A stretch of DNA of 64,000 bases from an uncultured Chitinophaga sp. (GTDB lineage Bacteria > Bacteroidota > Bacteroidia > Chitinophagales > Chitinophagaceae), in assembly GCF_937898475.1 (NCBI RefSeq), contig NZ_CALEJS010000016.1, positions 868,001 to 932,000 on the forward strand. The letters run 5' to 3'. The translations under genes and the position numbers were made by a program. The notes below the pieces were generated by a model that searched no databases, had not been told where the DNA came from, and was given only the letters and a program-made list of their open reading frames with translations. Shown one piece after another: positions 48,551 to 58,586 of the stretch; the first letter of the stretch is position 1; each line of letters starts with the position of its first letter.

Positions 48551-51364
48551 ATGAAACAACTTTTGCTCATCCTGGCTATTGTTACCCTGTGGACGCAATA
48601 TACCCGGGCACAGGCAAAACAGGGACAGGTAAAGGGCCTTCTTACCGATAAAAGCACGAACCAGGCACTGGCAGACGCCAGTGTGGCCTTACTGTATGCC
48701 AGGGATTCTTCTATAGCGGCTTCTGCTTTTACTGATAAAAAGGGCGCTTTTAACCTGGAAGGCCTGGCAATGGGCGATTACAAGTTGTTTATTTCTTTCC
48801 TTGGCTACCGGTCCTTACTACAATCAGTAGCTATTTCCGCCGAACATAACGTAATAGACCTTGGCGCTATCCCCCTACAGAAAACCGGCGTTACCCTGGG
48901 AGAAGTGGAGATCACAGAAATCAAGCCCCCTATCCGGATCAAAAAAGACACGCTTGAATTCAATGCCGGCTCTTTCAAAACCCGGGAAAATGCTATGGTG
49001 GAAGAGTTGCTGAAAAAGCTGCCGGGCGTGGAGGTGGACAAAGACGGCACCATTAAAGCACAAGGTGAAACCGTTAAGAAGATCCTGGTAGACGGCAAAC
49101 CCTTCTTCGGTAATGATACCAAATTGACCACGAGGAACCTGCCTGCTGATATTGTAGACAAAATACAGCTCATCGACAAAAAATCAGACCAGGCCCAGTT
49201 TACCGGTATCAATGACGGTGAAACTGAAAAGGCCATTAACATCACTATCAAAAAGGATCGTAAGAAAGGCCTGTTCGGACAAGCTTCTGCGGGCTATGGC
49301 ACTGATCAGCGTTTTGCTGCAAACGCCAGTCTTAACCGCTTCCGCGAAGGACAGCAACTCTCGCTGCTTGCCAGTGGCAATAATGTGAACAATCTTGGAT
49401 ATACTGATCTCAATTCCCTGCAGTTTGGCGGGAGAGTGGTGGCCAGGGGTATGCGGGTGGCCATGAACAATGCCGGCGGTAATGGTGGCAACGGCATCTC
49501 CCGCAACGGCACTGCCGGGATAAACTATAGCCAGGACCTCACTAAAAAGCTGAAAATCAGCGGCAGCTACTACTATAATGATTCCCGTACAGAGAACCAG
49601 CGCACCAGCGCCCGACAGAACCTGCTGCCTGATACTACCTACTATTATAACAACAACGCCCGGTCGCTCAGCAATAACGGCAATCATAACTTTAATATGC
49701 GGGTGGAGTACGAGATTGACAGCATGCAATCGCTTATTGTTTCTCCCAACTTCAACTACAGCACCAATAGCGGCTACCAGGAAAATACCTACGCATCCCT
49801 GGGCGGTAAAGGCCAGCTGGTTAACCGTGGCACTACGCAGAACATCTCCAGCGGTACCGCGCCTAATTTCATGACCGATGTACTGTTCCGTAAAAAATTC
49901 CATAAACCGGGCCGCACTTTCACCGCCAACTTCAACATTGGCTATAACAACAGCGACCAGGAAAATTTTAACCGCTCCGCCAACTACTTCGTAAAGCCCG
50001 GCGGCGACAGTTATACCGACAGTATTGATCAGCACAACGATATTACTAACCGCGGCTTTAACACGGGTCTGCGCCTGATCTATACCGAACCGGTATTTAA
50101 GGATCGGTTCCTCGAGTTCACCTACGCATGGAACCACAATTTTACCGCTTCAGAAAAGCTTACTTACGATTATAATGCCGCCAAACTTACATATGACCAG
50201 CTGAATGACAGCCTTAGTAATTCTTTCGAAAACACTTTCTCCACCCATCAGGCGGGCATCAGCATACGCACACAGAAGAAGGCGTACGACTATAGCGCAG
50301 GCCTCAACATCCAGTTCAGTAACCTGGATAACGACAACATCAGCCTGCACAATCACCTGCAGCAACGCACGGTCAATTTCTTTCCTTCTGCCTCTTTTAA
50401 CTATTCCTTCGGCAATAACCGCCGGCTGCGTTTTTTTTACCGCGGAGGTACCCAGCAACCCAGCGTTTCACAGCTGCAGCCGGTACCAGACAACAGTAAT
50501 CCGCTATACATCCAGCTGGGTAACCCAGACCTTAAACCTTCTTTCAATAATAACTTCAGTGTAGGCTATAATACTTTCGATCCCGCTACCATGCGGGGCC
50601 TGTTCACCAATGTGAGCGCAGCCTTTACCAGTAACAAGATCATTAACGCTAATTCCTTTGATTCACTTGGACGGCAGATAAGCCAGCCCGTAAACGTCAA
50701 CGGTTCCTATAACCTTAATGGTAACCTGGTGAACACCTTCCCGATCAAAAAAGAACATACCTCCATCAATGCCACTACCAACTTTAATTTTAACCGGGAT
50801 ATCAGCTTTACTAACGGTACCAAAGGAAGCACCAGCAACTTTAGCCTTACGCAGGGCCTGAGCTTCAATTATGTGTATAAAGAACTGTTTGATTTTGCCA
50901 CAGCCGCCGGCGCAAGCTATAACGGCGCCCGCTATTCCATTCAGCAAAACAATAACACCAACTATTTCAACTATTCATTTTCCTTTGACTTCAACATCAA
51001 TCTGCCACTGGGATTTATTGTTGGTGTTGACCTTGACTATATGCTTAATACCGGCCTTGCTGCCGGTTACAACCAGGATGTAACCATGCTGAATGCATTT
51101 ATATCCAAAAATGTATTCAGAAATAAACAGGGGCTTATAAAACTGCAGGGGTTTGACCTGCTTAACCAGAACATAAGCATCAGCCGCAATGTAGGGGAGA
51201 ATTTTATTGAAGATGTACAAACGCGGGTATTACAACGGTTTTGCCTCTTAAGCTTTTCTTATTTCCTGAACAAATTTGGTGGCAATAGTAACGGGGCTGC
51301 TAAAAATGCACGTCCAAGGAATGTTTCCCCTGCGCCCGTCAGGACTATTCGCGTAAAAGGCTAG
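48551..51364 (+). CDS. outer-membrane beta-barrel protein, TonB-receptor-like
   Basis: The 937-residue product has a signal peptide, a carboxypeptidase-regulatory-like beta-sandwich (residues 28-105; GQVKGLLTDKSTNQALADAS), a plug-like domain (residues 125-235; EELLKKLPGVEVDKDGTIKA, VKKILVDGKPFFGNDTKL) and a long Asn/Tyr/Phe-rich barrel with many aromatic strand ends. It fits the Bacteroidota outer-membrane beta-barrel family related to TonB receptors. No SusD partner follows, so it is probably not a glycan importer of the SusCD type. It is divergent from an OmpR two-component operon. Confidence 0.87.
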   Translation: MKQLLLILAIVTLWTQYTRAQAKQGQVKGLLTDKSTNQALADASVALLYARDSSIAASAFTDKKGAFNLEGLAMGDYKLFISFLGYRSLLQSVAISAEHNVIDLGAIPLQKTGVTLGEVEITEIKPPIRIKKDTLEFNAGSFKTRENAMVEELLKKLPGVEVDKDGTIKAQGETVKKILVDGKPFFGNDTKLTTRNLPADIVDKIQLIDKKSDQAQFTGINDGETEKAINITIKKDRKKGLFGQASAGYGTDQRFAANASLNRFREGQQLSLLASGNNVNNLGYTDLNSLQFGGRVVARGMRVAMNNAGGNGGNGISRNGTAGINYSQDLTKKLKISGSYYYNDSRTENQRTSARQNLLPDTTYYYNNNARSLSNNGNHNFNMRVEYEIDSMQSLIVSPNFNYSTNSGYQENTYASLGGKGQLVNRGTTQNISSGTAPNFMTDVLFRKKFHKPGRTFTANFNIGYNNSDQENFNRSANYFVKPGGDSYTDSIDQHNDITNRGFNTGLRLIYTEPVFKDRFLEFTYAWNHNFTASEKLTYDYNAAKLTYDQLNDSLSNSFENTFSTHQAGISIRTQKKAYDYSAGLNIQFSNLDNDNISLHNHLQQRTVNFFPSASFNYSFGNNRRLRFFYRGGTQQPSVSQLQPVPDNSNPLYIQLGNPDLKPSFNNNFSVGYNTFDPATMRGLFTNVSAAFTSNKIINANSFDSLGRQISQPVNVNGSYNLNGNLVNTFPIKKEHTSINATTNFNFNRDISFTNGTKGSTSNFSLTQGLSFNYVYKELFDFATAAGASYNGARYSIQQNNNTNYFNYSFSFDFNINLPLGFIVGVDLDYMLNTGLAAGYNQDVTMLNAFISKNVFRNKQGLIKLQGFDLLNQNISISRNVGENFIEDVQTRVLQRFCLLSFSYFLNKFGGNSNGAAKNARPRNVSPAPVRTIRVKG

Positions 51365-51514
51365 TAACAAGCCCTTAAAAACTTGAAAGGTTGAAAGATG
51401 ACAAAGGTGGATGCATGCTTATGCATTAGTTTCCGGACATCCAGCTTTGAAACCTTACAACCTTGGTATTTTTACAGATCCGAAGGCAAGGTGTTGACAC
51501 TTCCCCCAACCTGT

Positions 51515-51820
51515 TCATATTTTCTGCTCCTGCACTTTTACTTTCTCCTGTACCTTCCAGGCCTGTGTTGCACGCTGCAACACCCAGGAAAGCGTAAAAG
51601 TTGGGATAAAATCAAGGCCCGGGAACAGTTCTTCCATGAAATTGAACAGACTACCAAAAGTACCCAGTGTACCGCCAAACATCCGGTAAAAAATGATGGC
51701 CGAGAGAGGCGCCCAGATTACGTCACCCACCTCCCCTAACATCGGAACAGCGTAGCTTGCACAACCCAGCAGATCCATTAACACGCAGACCCACAAACTT
51801 GGAGTATACTTTTTTTCCAT
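51515..51820 (-). CDS. small conserved membrane protein of unknown function
   Basis: The 101-residue product has membrane segments at about 9-30 (LWVCVLMDLLGCASYAVPML) and 33-55, a region GGTLGTFGSLFNFMEELFPG, and a charged C-terminus (KVQEKVKVQEQKI). I recognise no family by name. The 150 bases between it and the beta-barrel gene contain only a weak pair of inverted AAGGTTG/CAACCTT motifs. Confidence 0.65.
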   Translation of the reverse strand: MEKKYTPSLWVCVLMDLLGCASYAVPMLGEVGDVIWAPLSAIIFYRMFGGTLGTFGSLFNFMEELFPGLDFIPTFTLSWVLQRATQAWKVQEKVKVQEQKI

Positions 51821-51939
51821 TTCAACCTCCTCGCTTCTAAATTTAAATAGATCAAGAACTAACTATAAAAGCAAATAACCTATCAAAATGTTACAACCTC
51901 TCTAATGCATAAAAAGTGCCAAACTTTATTCTTAGTTTA

Positions 51940-51962
51940 AAACCCGCCACTGCGGCGGGTTT
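51940..51962. terminator. short GC-rich stem-loop upstream of the isomerase gene
   Basis: AAACCCGCC pairs with GGCGGGTTT over a 5-base loop. On the minus strand GGCGGGTTTTAAAC follows the stem. The 300-base gap 51821-52120 holds only this and AT-rich sequence. Which transcript it ends is unclear, because the flanking genes diverge from here. Confidence 0.55.
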
Positions 51963-52120
51963 CCCTCCTATCTGTATATACGTAAAATTAGAGAAAATAG
52001 TTGTGCAGAATATACGGAAAAGCTAAAATGCGTAATTCCCGCAGGCCCCGCAGATCAGGCAACAATTGCTATTTCCTGATTTTTACGCTATATTTCCTTG
52101 ATAATAAACCTTCTTACCAA

Positions 52121-53014
52121 ATGTCCAATAAAAATTCGCGCCGCGATATGATCAAAAAAGCTGCCGCCCTGGCCTTCGCCTCTACCACCTTATCTTCCCT
52201 CACTAACCGGGTGATGGCCCATGAAGAAGCGATGGATGAAAAACTGAAAGGCAACATCAACCACTCGGTATGCGCCTGGTGCTACAACGATATTCCACTC
52301 GAAGACCTTTGTAAGGCAGCAAACAGGATCGGTATCCAGTCTATAGACCTGTTGGACCCGAAAGACTTTGCAACAGCAAAGAAATATGACCTTACCTGTG
52401 CCATGGTAGCCGCTATCAATAAAGACTGGGGTATCACCAAAGGCTGGAACCGCGTTGAACATCACGACCGCCTGGTAGAATATTACCAGTACCTGATAGA
52501 CGAAACTTCCAAGGCAGGTTTTCCCCACCTCATTTGCTTCTCAGGCAATCGCGAAGGCCTGGATGATGAAGCAGGACTGAAAAACTGCGCCCAGGGGCTG
52601 CAGCGTATCATGAACTATGCAGAGAAGAAAAAGGTAACCATCGTTATGGAACTGCTTAACAGCAAAGTAAACCATCATGATTATCAATGTGATCATACCG
52701 CCTGGGGCGTTGAGCTCTGCAAAGCCATCGGGTCTGAACGCTTTAAGCTACTGTACGATATTTATCATATGCAGATCATGGAAGGCGATGTGATCCGTAC
52801 CATCCAGGAAAATCATCCCTACTTTGCCCACTACCATACCGGCGGTGTACCCGGCCGTAATGAAATAGACGAAACACAGGAACTGTACTACCCGGCCATC
52901 ATGAAGGCGATACACGATACTGGTTTTAAAGGCTTTGTAGCACAGGAGTTTGTACCTAAACGCAGCGATAAACTGGCCTCGCTGAAACAAGGGGTGGAGA
53001 TCTGTGATATTTAA
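52121..53014 (+). CDS. hydroxypyruvate isomerase-like TIM-barrel protein
   Basis: From the ATG at 52121 the 297-residue product begins MSNKNSRRDMIKKAAALAFA, a Tat-like twin-arginine leader, so it is probably exported folded. The rest is an AP-endonuclease/sugar-isomerase TIM barrel: VCAWCYNDIPLEDLCKAANR, IDLLDP, the metal-ligand Glu in VTIVMELLNSKVNH, LLYDIYHMQIMEGDV, HYHTGGVPGRNEID and VAQEF. It resembles hydroxypyruvate isomerase; the periplasmic substrate is not known. The longer frame starts with TTG. Confidence 0.85.
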   Translation: MSNKNSRRDMIKKAAALAFASTTLSSLTNRVMAHEEAMDEKLKGNINHSVCAWCYNDIPLEDLCKAANRIGIQSIDLLDPKDFATAKKYDLTCAMVAAINKDWGITKGWNRVEHHDRLVEYYQYLIDETSKAGFPHLICFSGNREGLDDEAGLKNCAQGLQRIMNYAEKKKVTIVMELLNSKVNHHDYQCDHTAWGVELCKAIGSERFKLLYDIYHMQIMEGDVIRTIQENHPYFAHYHTGGVPGRNEIDETQELYYPAIMKAIHDTGFKGFVAQEFVPKRSDKLASLKQGVEICDI

Positions 53015-53026
53015 TCGCTTTTTGCC

Positions 53027-53034
53027 TACTTTTG
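53027..53034 (+). promoter_or_regulatory. TACTTTTG -7 box for the amino-acid permease gene
   Basis: A perfect TAnnTTTG lies 41 bases before the ATG at 53076, just after the stop of the isomerase gene. Confidence 0.5.
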
Positions 53035-53075
53035 CGTCCTTTAGTCTACAGAACTAATAGGATAAATACGCTGAT

Positions 53076-54536
53076 ATGCCACAATACTTCAGAAAGCCGC
53101 TAGGCTGGTTACTACAGGAATCCGCCCAGGAAGGCGCCCACACCTTAAAACGTACGCTTAGCGCTTTTCAACTGGTCACACTGGGGATAGGCGGCATTAT
53201 TGGCGCAGGTCTGTTTTCCCTTAGCGGACTGGCCGCCGCCAATCATGCCGGTCCGGCAGTGACCCTGTCTTTCGTGGTGGCAGCCATCGGCTGTGCTTTT
53301 TCAGGCCTTTGTTATGCAGAGTTTTCCTCCATGATCCCGGTAGCGGGCAGCGCTTACACGTACGCCTACACTACCATGGGCGAAATGATTGCCTGGATCA
53401 TTGGCTGGGACCTTGTGTTGGAGTTTTCCGTTGGCGCCGCTACCGTGGCTATCAGCTGGTCTAATTACCTTGTAAAATTCCTTAGCACATACGGGGTGTA
53501 CCTGCCACCACAACTGGTGCATTCCCCGTTTGAAACAGCCAAACTGGCCAACGGCACGGAGGTGCAGGGCATCATCAACCTGCCCGCAGCATTGGTGGTG
53601 CTGGCCATGTCGCTGATACTGATACGCGGCACAAAAGGATCTGCCCTTTGGAACACTTTTGTGGTAATATTGAAAGTAGGGGTGGTAGTTTTATTTATTG
53701 CCCTTGGCTGGCGGTTTATACAACCGGCCAACCTTACCCCCTATATACCTGCTAATACCGGTATTTTCGGTGAATTTGGCTGGTCTGGCATCCTGCGCGG
53801 AGCAGGCGTGGTATTTTTCGTTTACCTGGGCTTTGATATCATTGCAGCTGCCGCCCAGGAAACCAGGAACCCGAGGCGTAACATGCCTATCGGCATCCTG
53901 GGATCATTACTGATCTGTACCGTTCTGTTCATCCTTTTTGCTCACGTAATGACCGGCCTCGCGCCTTATACGGCCTTCAAAGGCAATGCTGCGCCTGTGG
54001 CGGTAGCAATAGAACACACACCTTACATCTGGCTTGGACAGGCCATTATCATCGCTATACTGATCGGTTATACTTCTGTGATACTGGTAGATCTGCTGGG
54101 GCAAACCCGTGTGTTCTTCGCAATGTCTAAAGACGGCCTGCTGCCAAAGATCTTTTCAGATATACATCCCCGTTTCCAGACGCCCTGGAAGTCAAACATA
54201 CTTTTCTGCGTTTTTGTGGGATTATTTGCCGCCTTTGTGCCCATCAGGGTGGTAGGCGAAATGACAAGCATCGGTACCCTGCTGGCTTTCGTGATCGTGT
54301 GCGCCGGCGTATGGATCATGCGTTATACCATGCCCGATGCGCCCAGAGCGTTCAAAACCCCCTGGGTGCCCTTTGTTCCGATTATGGGTATTGTTACCTG
54401 TGTTGGTATGATGTTGTTTCTGCCCGCAGATACCTGGATAAGGCTTATTGTCTGGATGGCTATCGGCATGATCATCTACTTTTGCTACGGTAAAAAGCAC
54501 AGCCGCGTACGCCGGGAACTGCTTACTAAAAGCTAA
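53076..54536 (+). CDS. APC-family amino-acid permease
   Basis: The 486-residue product has about 12 to 14 membrane segments and the substrate-binding unwound helix LGIGGIIGAGLFSLSG at residues 35-50, as in cationic amino-acid transporters of the APC family, with YAEFSSMIPVAGSAYTYAY. The C-terminal part (FKTPWVPFVPIMGIVTCVGM) resembles the CAT group. Substrate not determined. It converges on the acetyltransferase gene with a 4-base overlap. Confidence 0.9.
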   Translation: MPQYFRKPLGWLLQESAQEGAHTLKRTLSAFQLVTLGIGGIIGAGLFSLSGLAAANHAGPAVTLSFVVAAIGCAFSGLCYAEFSSMIPVAGSAYTYAYTTMGEMIAWIIGWDLVLEFSVGAATVAISWSNYLVKFLSTYGVYLPPQLVHSPFETAKLANGTEVQGIINLPAALVVLAMSLILIRGTKGSALWNTFVVILKVGVVVLFIALGWRFIQPANLTPYIPANTGIFGEFGWSGILRGAGVVFFVYLGFDIIAAAAQETRNPRRNMPIGILGSLLICTVLFILFAHVMTGLAPYTAFKGNAAPVAVAIEHTPYIWLGQAIIIAILIGYTSVILVDLLGQTRVFFAMSKDGLLPKIFSDIHPRFQTPWKSNILFCVFVGLFAAFVPIRVVGEMTSIGTLLAFVIVCAGVWIMRYTMPDAPRAFKTPWVPFVPIMGIVTCVGMMLFLPADTWIRLIVWMAIGMIIYFCYGKKHSRVRRELLTKS

Positions 54537-55075
54537 TACTTCCAGTCCTCCCTTAATACGCCCATTACCACCATGTCTACGTACTGGCCGTGTAATTTGG
54601 CACTGTGCCGCAGGATGCCTTCCTTGGTAAATCCAAGCCTGATGGGAATCTGTCCGCTCCGTTCATTCTGCAGCACAAACCGGATCTCTATCTTGTTCAG
54701 CCGCAGCTTTGTGAAGGCAAAGGAAATGAGCGCCTTACAACAGGCGGTGGCAATGCCTTTGCGCTGGAATGCCTCGCCCACCCAATAACCTATTTCAGCT
54801 TTTTGCAGTAAATGGTCCCACCCGTGCAGGTCCATTACTCCGCACAGCTCTTCCTGGTACCACATGCCAAGGGCCATGGCTTCCTGTTCATCAGCCTTAC
54901 GCAGCATTAATTGTATAAAACGGAGAGAATGTTCTTCATTGGTATTGTAATCCACCCAGGGCAGGAATTTGCGCAGGCTTTTACGGGATAGATCTATCTG
55001 CCTGTACAACGGAGCAGCATCAGCCGGCTGCAGTTGCCGCATGGTTATCTTGTCATTAACGCGAAGTTCCAGCAT
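54533..55075 (-). CDS. GNAT acetyltransferase, RimJ/RimL type
   Basis: The 180-residue product has the GNAT fold: LRVNDKITMRQLQPADAAPL, the RimL-like strand EIGYWVGEAFQRKGIATACC (acetyl-CoA loop QRKGIA), NKIEIRFVLQNERSGQIPIR and LGFTKEGILRHS. Members acetylate ribosomal proteins or small molecules such as spermidine; the substrate here is unknown. Confidence 0.87.
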   Translation of the reverse strand: MLELRVNDKITMRQLQPADAAPLYRQIDLSRKSLRKFLPWVDYNTNEEHSLRFIQLMLRKADEQEAMALGMWYQEELCGVMDLHGWDHLLQKAEIGYWVGEAFQRKGIATACCKALISFAFTKLRLNKIEIRFVLQNERSGQIPIRLGFTKEGILRHSAKLHGQYVDMVVMGVLREDWKY

Positions 55076-55092
55076 ATCAGCTCTAAAATAAC

Positions 55093-55124
55093 AAAAAGCC
55101 CCGGCATTAACGCCAGGGCCTTTT
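55093..55124 (-). terminator. terminator of the YXXX-rich lipoprotein gene
   Basis: On the minus strand AAAAGGCCCTGGCG and TGCCGGGGCTTTTT pair with one bulge. The stem is 26 bases past the stop of the 55150 gene. Confidence 0.8.
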
Positions 55125-55149
55125 GCGGATGATTATAGACTGACTATTA

Positions 55150-55806
55150 TCACTGTTTCACTGCGGGTTGGTTATAAGCCATTAACTGTTGCTTGGCCAT
55201 ATCTTTAACGATCTGCCTGGCATACAGGTAAGCCTGCCGCGTTGCAGTAGGAGGGTCTACTGACTGTGTCTGCGCTGAGTATATCAGTTTGCGCTGATCC
55301 AGGTCGTAAAGGTTACTTTCCCAGTTGTATTGCACGTTTGACCGGTAATAACCAGGCTGGTACATAGTACCGTACCACCTGCTGTAATAAGGCCAGAAGC
55401 CGCCGTAATAATACGGGTAAGGACCATAGCCGGGACCATAAGGCACATAGTTCTTTTGTCTTGACTTATCCAGCAATACCACGGTAAGCACCTGGCTCGC
55501 ATCACTGCCCTTCAGCTTGCGTAGCGCTGTTTTTTCATCCGTTTTGTCGTCAAATGCATTAGGGCCCAACTCACGGTAAGCAGAAGCGGCATTATATCCC
55601 TCCTTCTTCAGCTCAGTCACCAGGTTGTCCTCCATAAGCATACGCAACTGCTTTTCCTGTCTTGGTACCAGAGCCATTACCATTATCTTCCTGTCCCATT
55701 GCAATTGCGCGTCATTGGTCTTCCAGGATGAGGTAAGCTTGGTACTGGAACAGGCAGCCAGTAGCATCAATCCTGCACTGATGATGAATAATCCAAACTT
55801 TTTCAT
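55150..55806 (-). CDS. lipoprotein of unknown function (DUF4136-like)
   Basis: The 218-residue product has a signal peptide with lipobox LAACSSTK. It has a beta-alpha region (KIMVMALVPRQEKQLRMLME; NLVTELKKEGYNAASAYREL) reminiscent of DUF4136 or GNA1162-like lipoproteins, and a Tyr/Pro/Gly-rich loop (GPGYGPYPYYYGGFWPYYSR) before a C-terminal strand-helix unit. The Tyr-rich segment may be surface-exposed. Family call is weak. It ends at a terminator and has no close neighbours. Confidence 0.7.
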   Translation of the reverse strand: MKKFGLFIISAGLMLLAACSSTKLTSSWKTNDAQLQWDRKIMVMALVPRQEKQLRMLMEDNLVTELKKEGYNAASAYRELGPNAFDDKTDEKTALRKLKGSDASQVLTVVLLDKSRQKNYVPYGPGYGPYPYYYGGFWPYYSRWYGTMYQPGYYRSNVQYNWESNLYDLDQRKLIYSAQTQSVDPPTATRQAYLYARQIVKDMAKQQLMAYNQPAVKQ

Positions 55807-55920
55807 ATCTACTTGCTTTAATCTTTACCTATTGATGGAGCATTTTTTAATTCCATCTTACAGCTATTAGACGTGAAAAGGAGCCGGAGGTTAACAGGGG
55901 GTTATGTTAAGGGATTGCTA

Positions 55921-55994
55921 AAAAAAAAGATCGTTAGTTGTTCATTGCCAGTTGTTAGCGCCTGCACTAGCCACCGGAAACAATCAACTAACGA
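55921..55994 (-). terminator. terminator of mqnC
   Basis: TCGTTAGTTG (55931-55940) pairs with CAACTAACGA (55985-55994), and on the minus strand the stem is followed by TCTTTTTTTTT. The loop is long (44 bases) and contains a second weaker pairing. Confidence 0.7.
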
Positions 55995-56009
55995 CCAGTA
56001 TAAAAGCTA

Positions 56010-57134
56010 TTAATAGTTAATGACCTGTTCTACAATAGACGCTGGTATTTCCCGGAATTCATACAGCTGTGTGCGCAGCTGCGGCTCAAAACCGGCTTCC
56101 CTTATCGCTTCCTGCATGGAGCGATAGGTAAAGCGGTGCGGTGCGCCGGCAGCGCTTACCACATTTTCCTCGATCATGATAGAGCCAAAATCGTTGGCGC
56201 CCGCGTGCAGGCATAACTGGGCAACCTGCTTGCCTACCGTCAGCCAGGAGGCCTGTATATTCTTGATATTCGGCAGCATGATACGGCTCATGGCGATCAT
56301 GCGGATATATTCTTCTGCTGTGGTCATGTTATGCACCCCACGTATCCGGGCCAGCAGCGTGTCCACATCCTGGAAGGTCCAGGGAATAAAGGCCGTGAAG
56401 CCATAGTGCTCCTCCGGTTTTTCACTCTGTACCTGGCGGATGTCTACCAGGTGTTCAAAACGCTCCAGCACCGTTTCCACGTGGCCAAACATCATAGTGG
56501 CAGAAGAAGCAATATTCAGCTTGTGTGCAGCGCGCATTACGTCCAGCCACTCCTGTGCCCCGCATTTGCCTTTGGAGATCAGGCGGCGTACACGGTCATT
56601 CAGGATCTCGGCGCCAGCGCCCGGCAGGCTGTCCATACCAGCCTCTTTCAAGGCAGCCAGCACCTCAATATGGGTACTTTTCTCCAGCTTGGTAATATGG
56701 GCTACTTCCGGCGGCCCCAGCGTATGCAGCCTCAATGCGGGATATAGTTGTTTCAGCTGTTTGAACAGGTCTACATAAAAGCTCAGGCCCAGATCAGGAT
56801 GGTGCCCGCCCTGCAGCAGCAGCTGGTCGCCACCGTACTTGAGGGTTTCCTCTATCTTCCGCTTATACTCGTCGATACTGGTAATGTAGGCTTCGGGATG
56901 GCCGGGAATGCGGTAAAAATTACAAAACTTGCAGTTGGCGATACAAACATTCGTAGTGTTCACATTCCGGTCTATCTGCCAGGTTACCTTACCATGTGGT
57001 ACCTGTTGCTTACGCAGTTCATTGGCAATGTGCGTAAGCTCAGCCATAGGCGCTTTTTCAAACAGGTATACTCCTTCTTCCGCAGTCAGCCACTCAAACT
57101 GGAGGGCCTTCTGATATAGATCTTTCAATTGCAT
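56010..57134 (-). CDS. mqnC: cyclic dehypoxanthinyl futalosine synthase
   Basis: MqnC is the radical-SAM enzyme of the futalosine route to menaquinone. The 374-residue product has the Cys triad NVCIANCKFCNFYR (CxxxCxxC) near residues 62-75, GGDQLLLQGGHHPDLGL, GPPEVAHITKLEKS, MDSLPGAGAEILNDRVRRLI, SSATMMFGHVET and FIPWTFQDVDT, all typical of MqnC. Other mqn genes are not in the window. Menaquinone is the respiratory quinone of this phylum. Confidence 0.92.
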   Translation of the reverse strand: MQLKDLYQKALQFEWLTAEEGVYLFEKAPMAELTHIANELRKQQVPHGKVTWQIDRNVNTTNVCIANCKFCNFYRIPGHPEAYITSIDEYKRKIEETLKYGGDQLLLQGGHHPDLGLSFYVDLFKQLKQLYPALRLHTLGPPEVAHITKLEKSTHIEVLAALKEAGMDSLPGAGAEILNDRVRRLISKGKCGAQEWLDVMRAAHKLNIASSATMMFGHVETVLERFEHLVDIRQVQSEKPEEHYGFTAFIPWTFQDVDTLLARIRGVHNMTTAEEYIRMIAMSRIMLPNIKNIQASWLTVGKQVAQLCLHAGANDFGSIMIEENVVSAAGAPHRFTYRSMQEAIREAGFEPQLRTQLYEFREIPASIVEQVINY

Positions 57135-57151
57135 GTTACAACTTATGCAGA

Positions 57152-57159
57152 CAAAGGTA
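57152..57159 (-). promoter_or_regulatory. TACCTTTG -7 box for mqnC
   Basis: A perfect TAnnTTTG on the minus strand, 17 bases before the mqnC ATG. Confidence 0.55.
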
Positions 57160-57293
57160 ATGATTGTGCATTAATAGTCGGCACTACTGTTACCTCACTG
57201 GCAACTTATACTACAGAACCTGCTGTTCATACGTTTTTCCTTCCGTTTGAAATATTTTTTTGCTATATGAAAGTATTTTAATGTTAAATTTAT

Positions 57294-58562
57294 ATGAACG
57301 AGAGCATCTCGCGCCTTCGTATGCGAAATACCTTACTGTTACTTTTCTGCTGGCTTTGCTTTCTAACGGCTTCCGGCAATTCCACGAACGCATCTGCCCT
57401 GGTTCCTGCCAGCACTGGTCAAGCCGATTCTACCATCAAAGATGCCGTGCTGATCACCAGTTTCCCCTTCAAACAATATTACGGAGGGGTAGTGGTTATC
57501 CTTGCTCAGCTGAACGGTATTCCCGATACCCTGCAATTCATTCTTGACACCGGCAGCGCCGGCATTTCTCTGGATACCGGTACCTGCGAACGGCTGGGTA
57601 TACCGCTCACTCCCTCGGACAGGATCGTGCGTGGATTGGGCGGCGCCAGACAGGTGTCTTTTGCCATGGACCGCTCCCTCATACTACCCGGCTTAACGGT
57701 AGACAGCCTCGACTTCCACGTGAACGACTATGAGCTGATCAGCCAGGTGTACGGCCTGCAGGTAGACGGTATCATCGGGTACAGCCTGCTGAGCCGCTAT
57801 ATTGTGAATGTGGACTATGATAAAGAAAAGATAAACATTTATTCCAAAGGACGGTTCAGCTATCCAAAGGGAGGATTGCTCTTAAAACCATCGCTTACCC
57901 TGATACCCATCATATCAGCGCCTCTGCGTAATGGCAAGGCACAAACCAATAACCGCTATTACTTCGATACCGGGGCGGGCATGTGTTTGCTGCTCTCCAA
58001 CCAGTTCGTGAAAGACAGCGGCCTGCTCTCTTCCCGCAAAAGGCAGCGCAAAATCATCCAGACAGAAGCACAGGGCCTGGGAGGCAAAATGGAAATGCAT
58101 ATTACCACCATCCAGGAGTTTAAGATCGGCAACTATAATTTTCGCAATGTGCCGGTGTACCTGTTCGATGATAAGACCAACATCACCGCTTACCCTTTCC
58201 TGGGCGGCATGATCGGGAACGACCTGCTGCGCCGCTTTAACCTGTTCCTGAATTATTCCAAAAAAGAGATCTACCTGCAGCCCAACACCCATTACCGTGA
58301 TCCCTTTGACTACTCTTATACAGGCCTTATTATCTACCTGATCAACGGCCGGGTGGAGATCACCGATATCATAAAGAACTCCCCGGCAGAAAAAGCCGGG
58401 TTCAAAAAAGGTGATATCATCCTGGCCATCAACAACAACTTCAGCAGCAACCTCACCGTATACCGCGATCTGCTGAAGAATGTAGGCACCCGGCCTACCT
58501 TGGTGATCATGCGCAACAACGAATTGCAACTGAAGAAACTGCCAATAAAAAGTATCTTGTAG
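57294..58562 (+). CDS. retropepsin-like aspartic protease with PDZ domain
   Basis: The 422-residue product has a signal peptide (alternative start at 57321), then two aspartic-protease lobes with catalytic motifs FILDTGSAGISLD near residue 80 and YFDTGAGMCLLLS near 223. A PDZ domain follows (VEITDIIKNSPAEKAGFKKG; DIILAINNNF) at about 350-420. Two DTG motifs in one chain could make a single-chain active site. PDZ fusion is common in Bacteroidota members of this family, whose substrates are unknown. It is 24 bases from a shorter paralogue. Confidence 0.83.
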   Translation: MNESISRLRMRNTLLLLFCWLCFLTASGNSTNASALVPASTGQADSTIKDAVLITSFPFKQYYGGVVVILAQLNGIPDTLQFILDTGSAGISLDTGTCERLGIPLTPSDRIVRGLGGARQVSFAMDRSLILPGLTVDSLDFHVNDYELISQVYGLQVDGIIGYSLLSRYIVNVDYDKEKINIYSKGRFSYPKGGLLLKPSLTLIPIISAPLRNGKAQTNNRYYFDTGAGMCLLLSNQFVKDSGLLSSRKRQRKIIQTEAQGLGGKMEMHITTIQEFKIGNYNFRNVPVYLFDDKTNITAYPFLGGMIGNDLLRRFNLFLNYSKKEIYLQPNTHYRDPFDYSYTGLIIYLINGRVEITDIIKNSPAEKAGFKKGDIILAINNNFSSNLTVYRDLLKNVGTRPTLVIMRNNELQLKKLPIKSIL

Positions 58563-58586
58563 CCGTTATTAAGGTGTGAGCTTTTC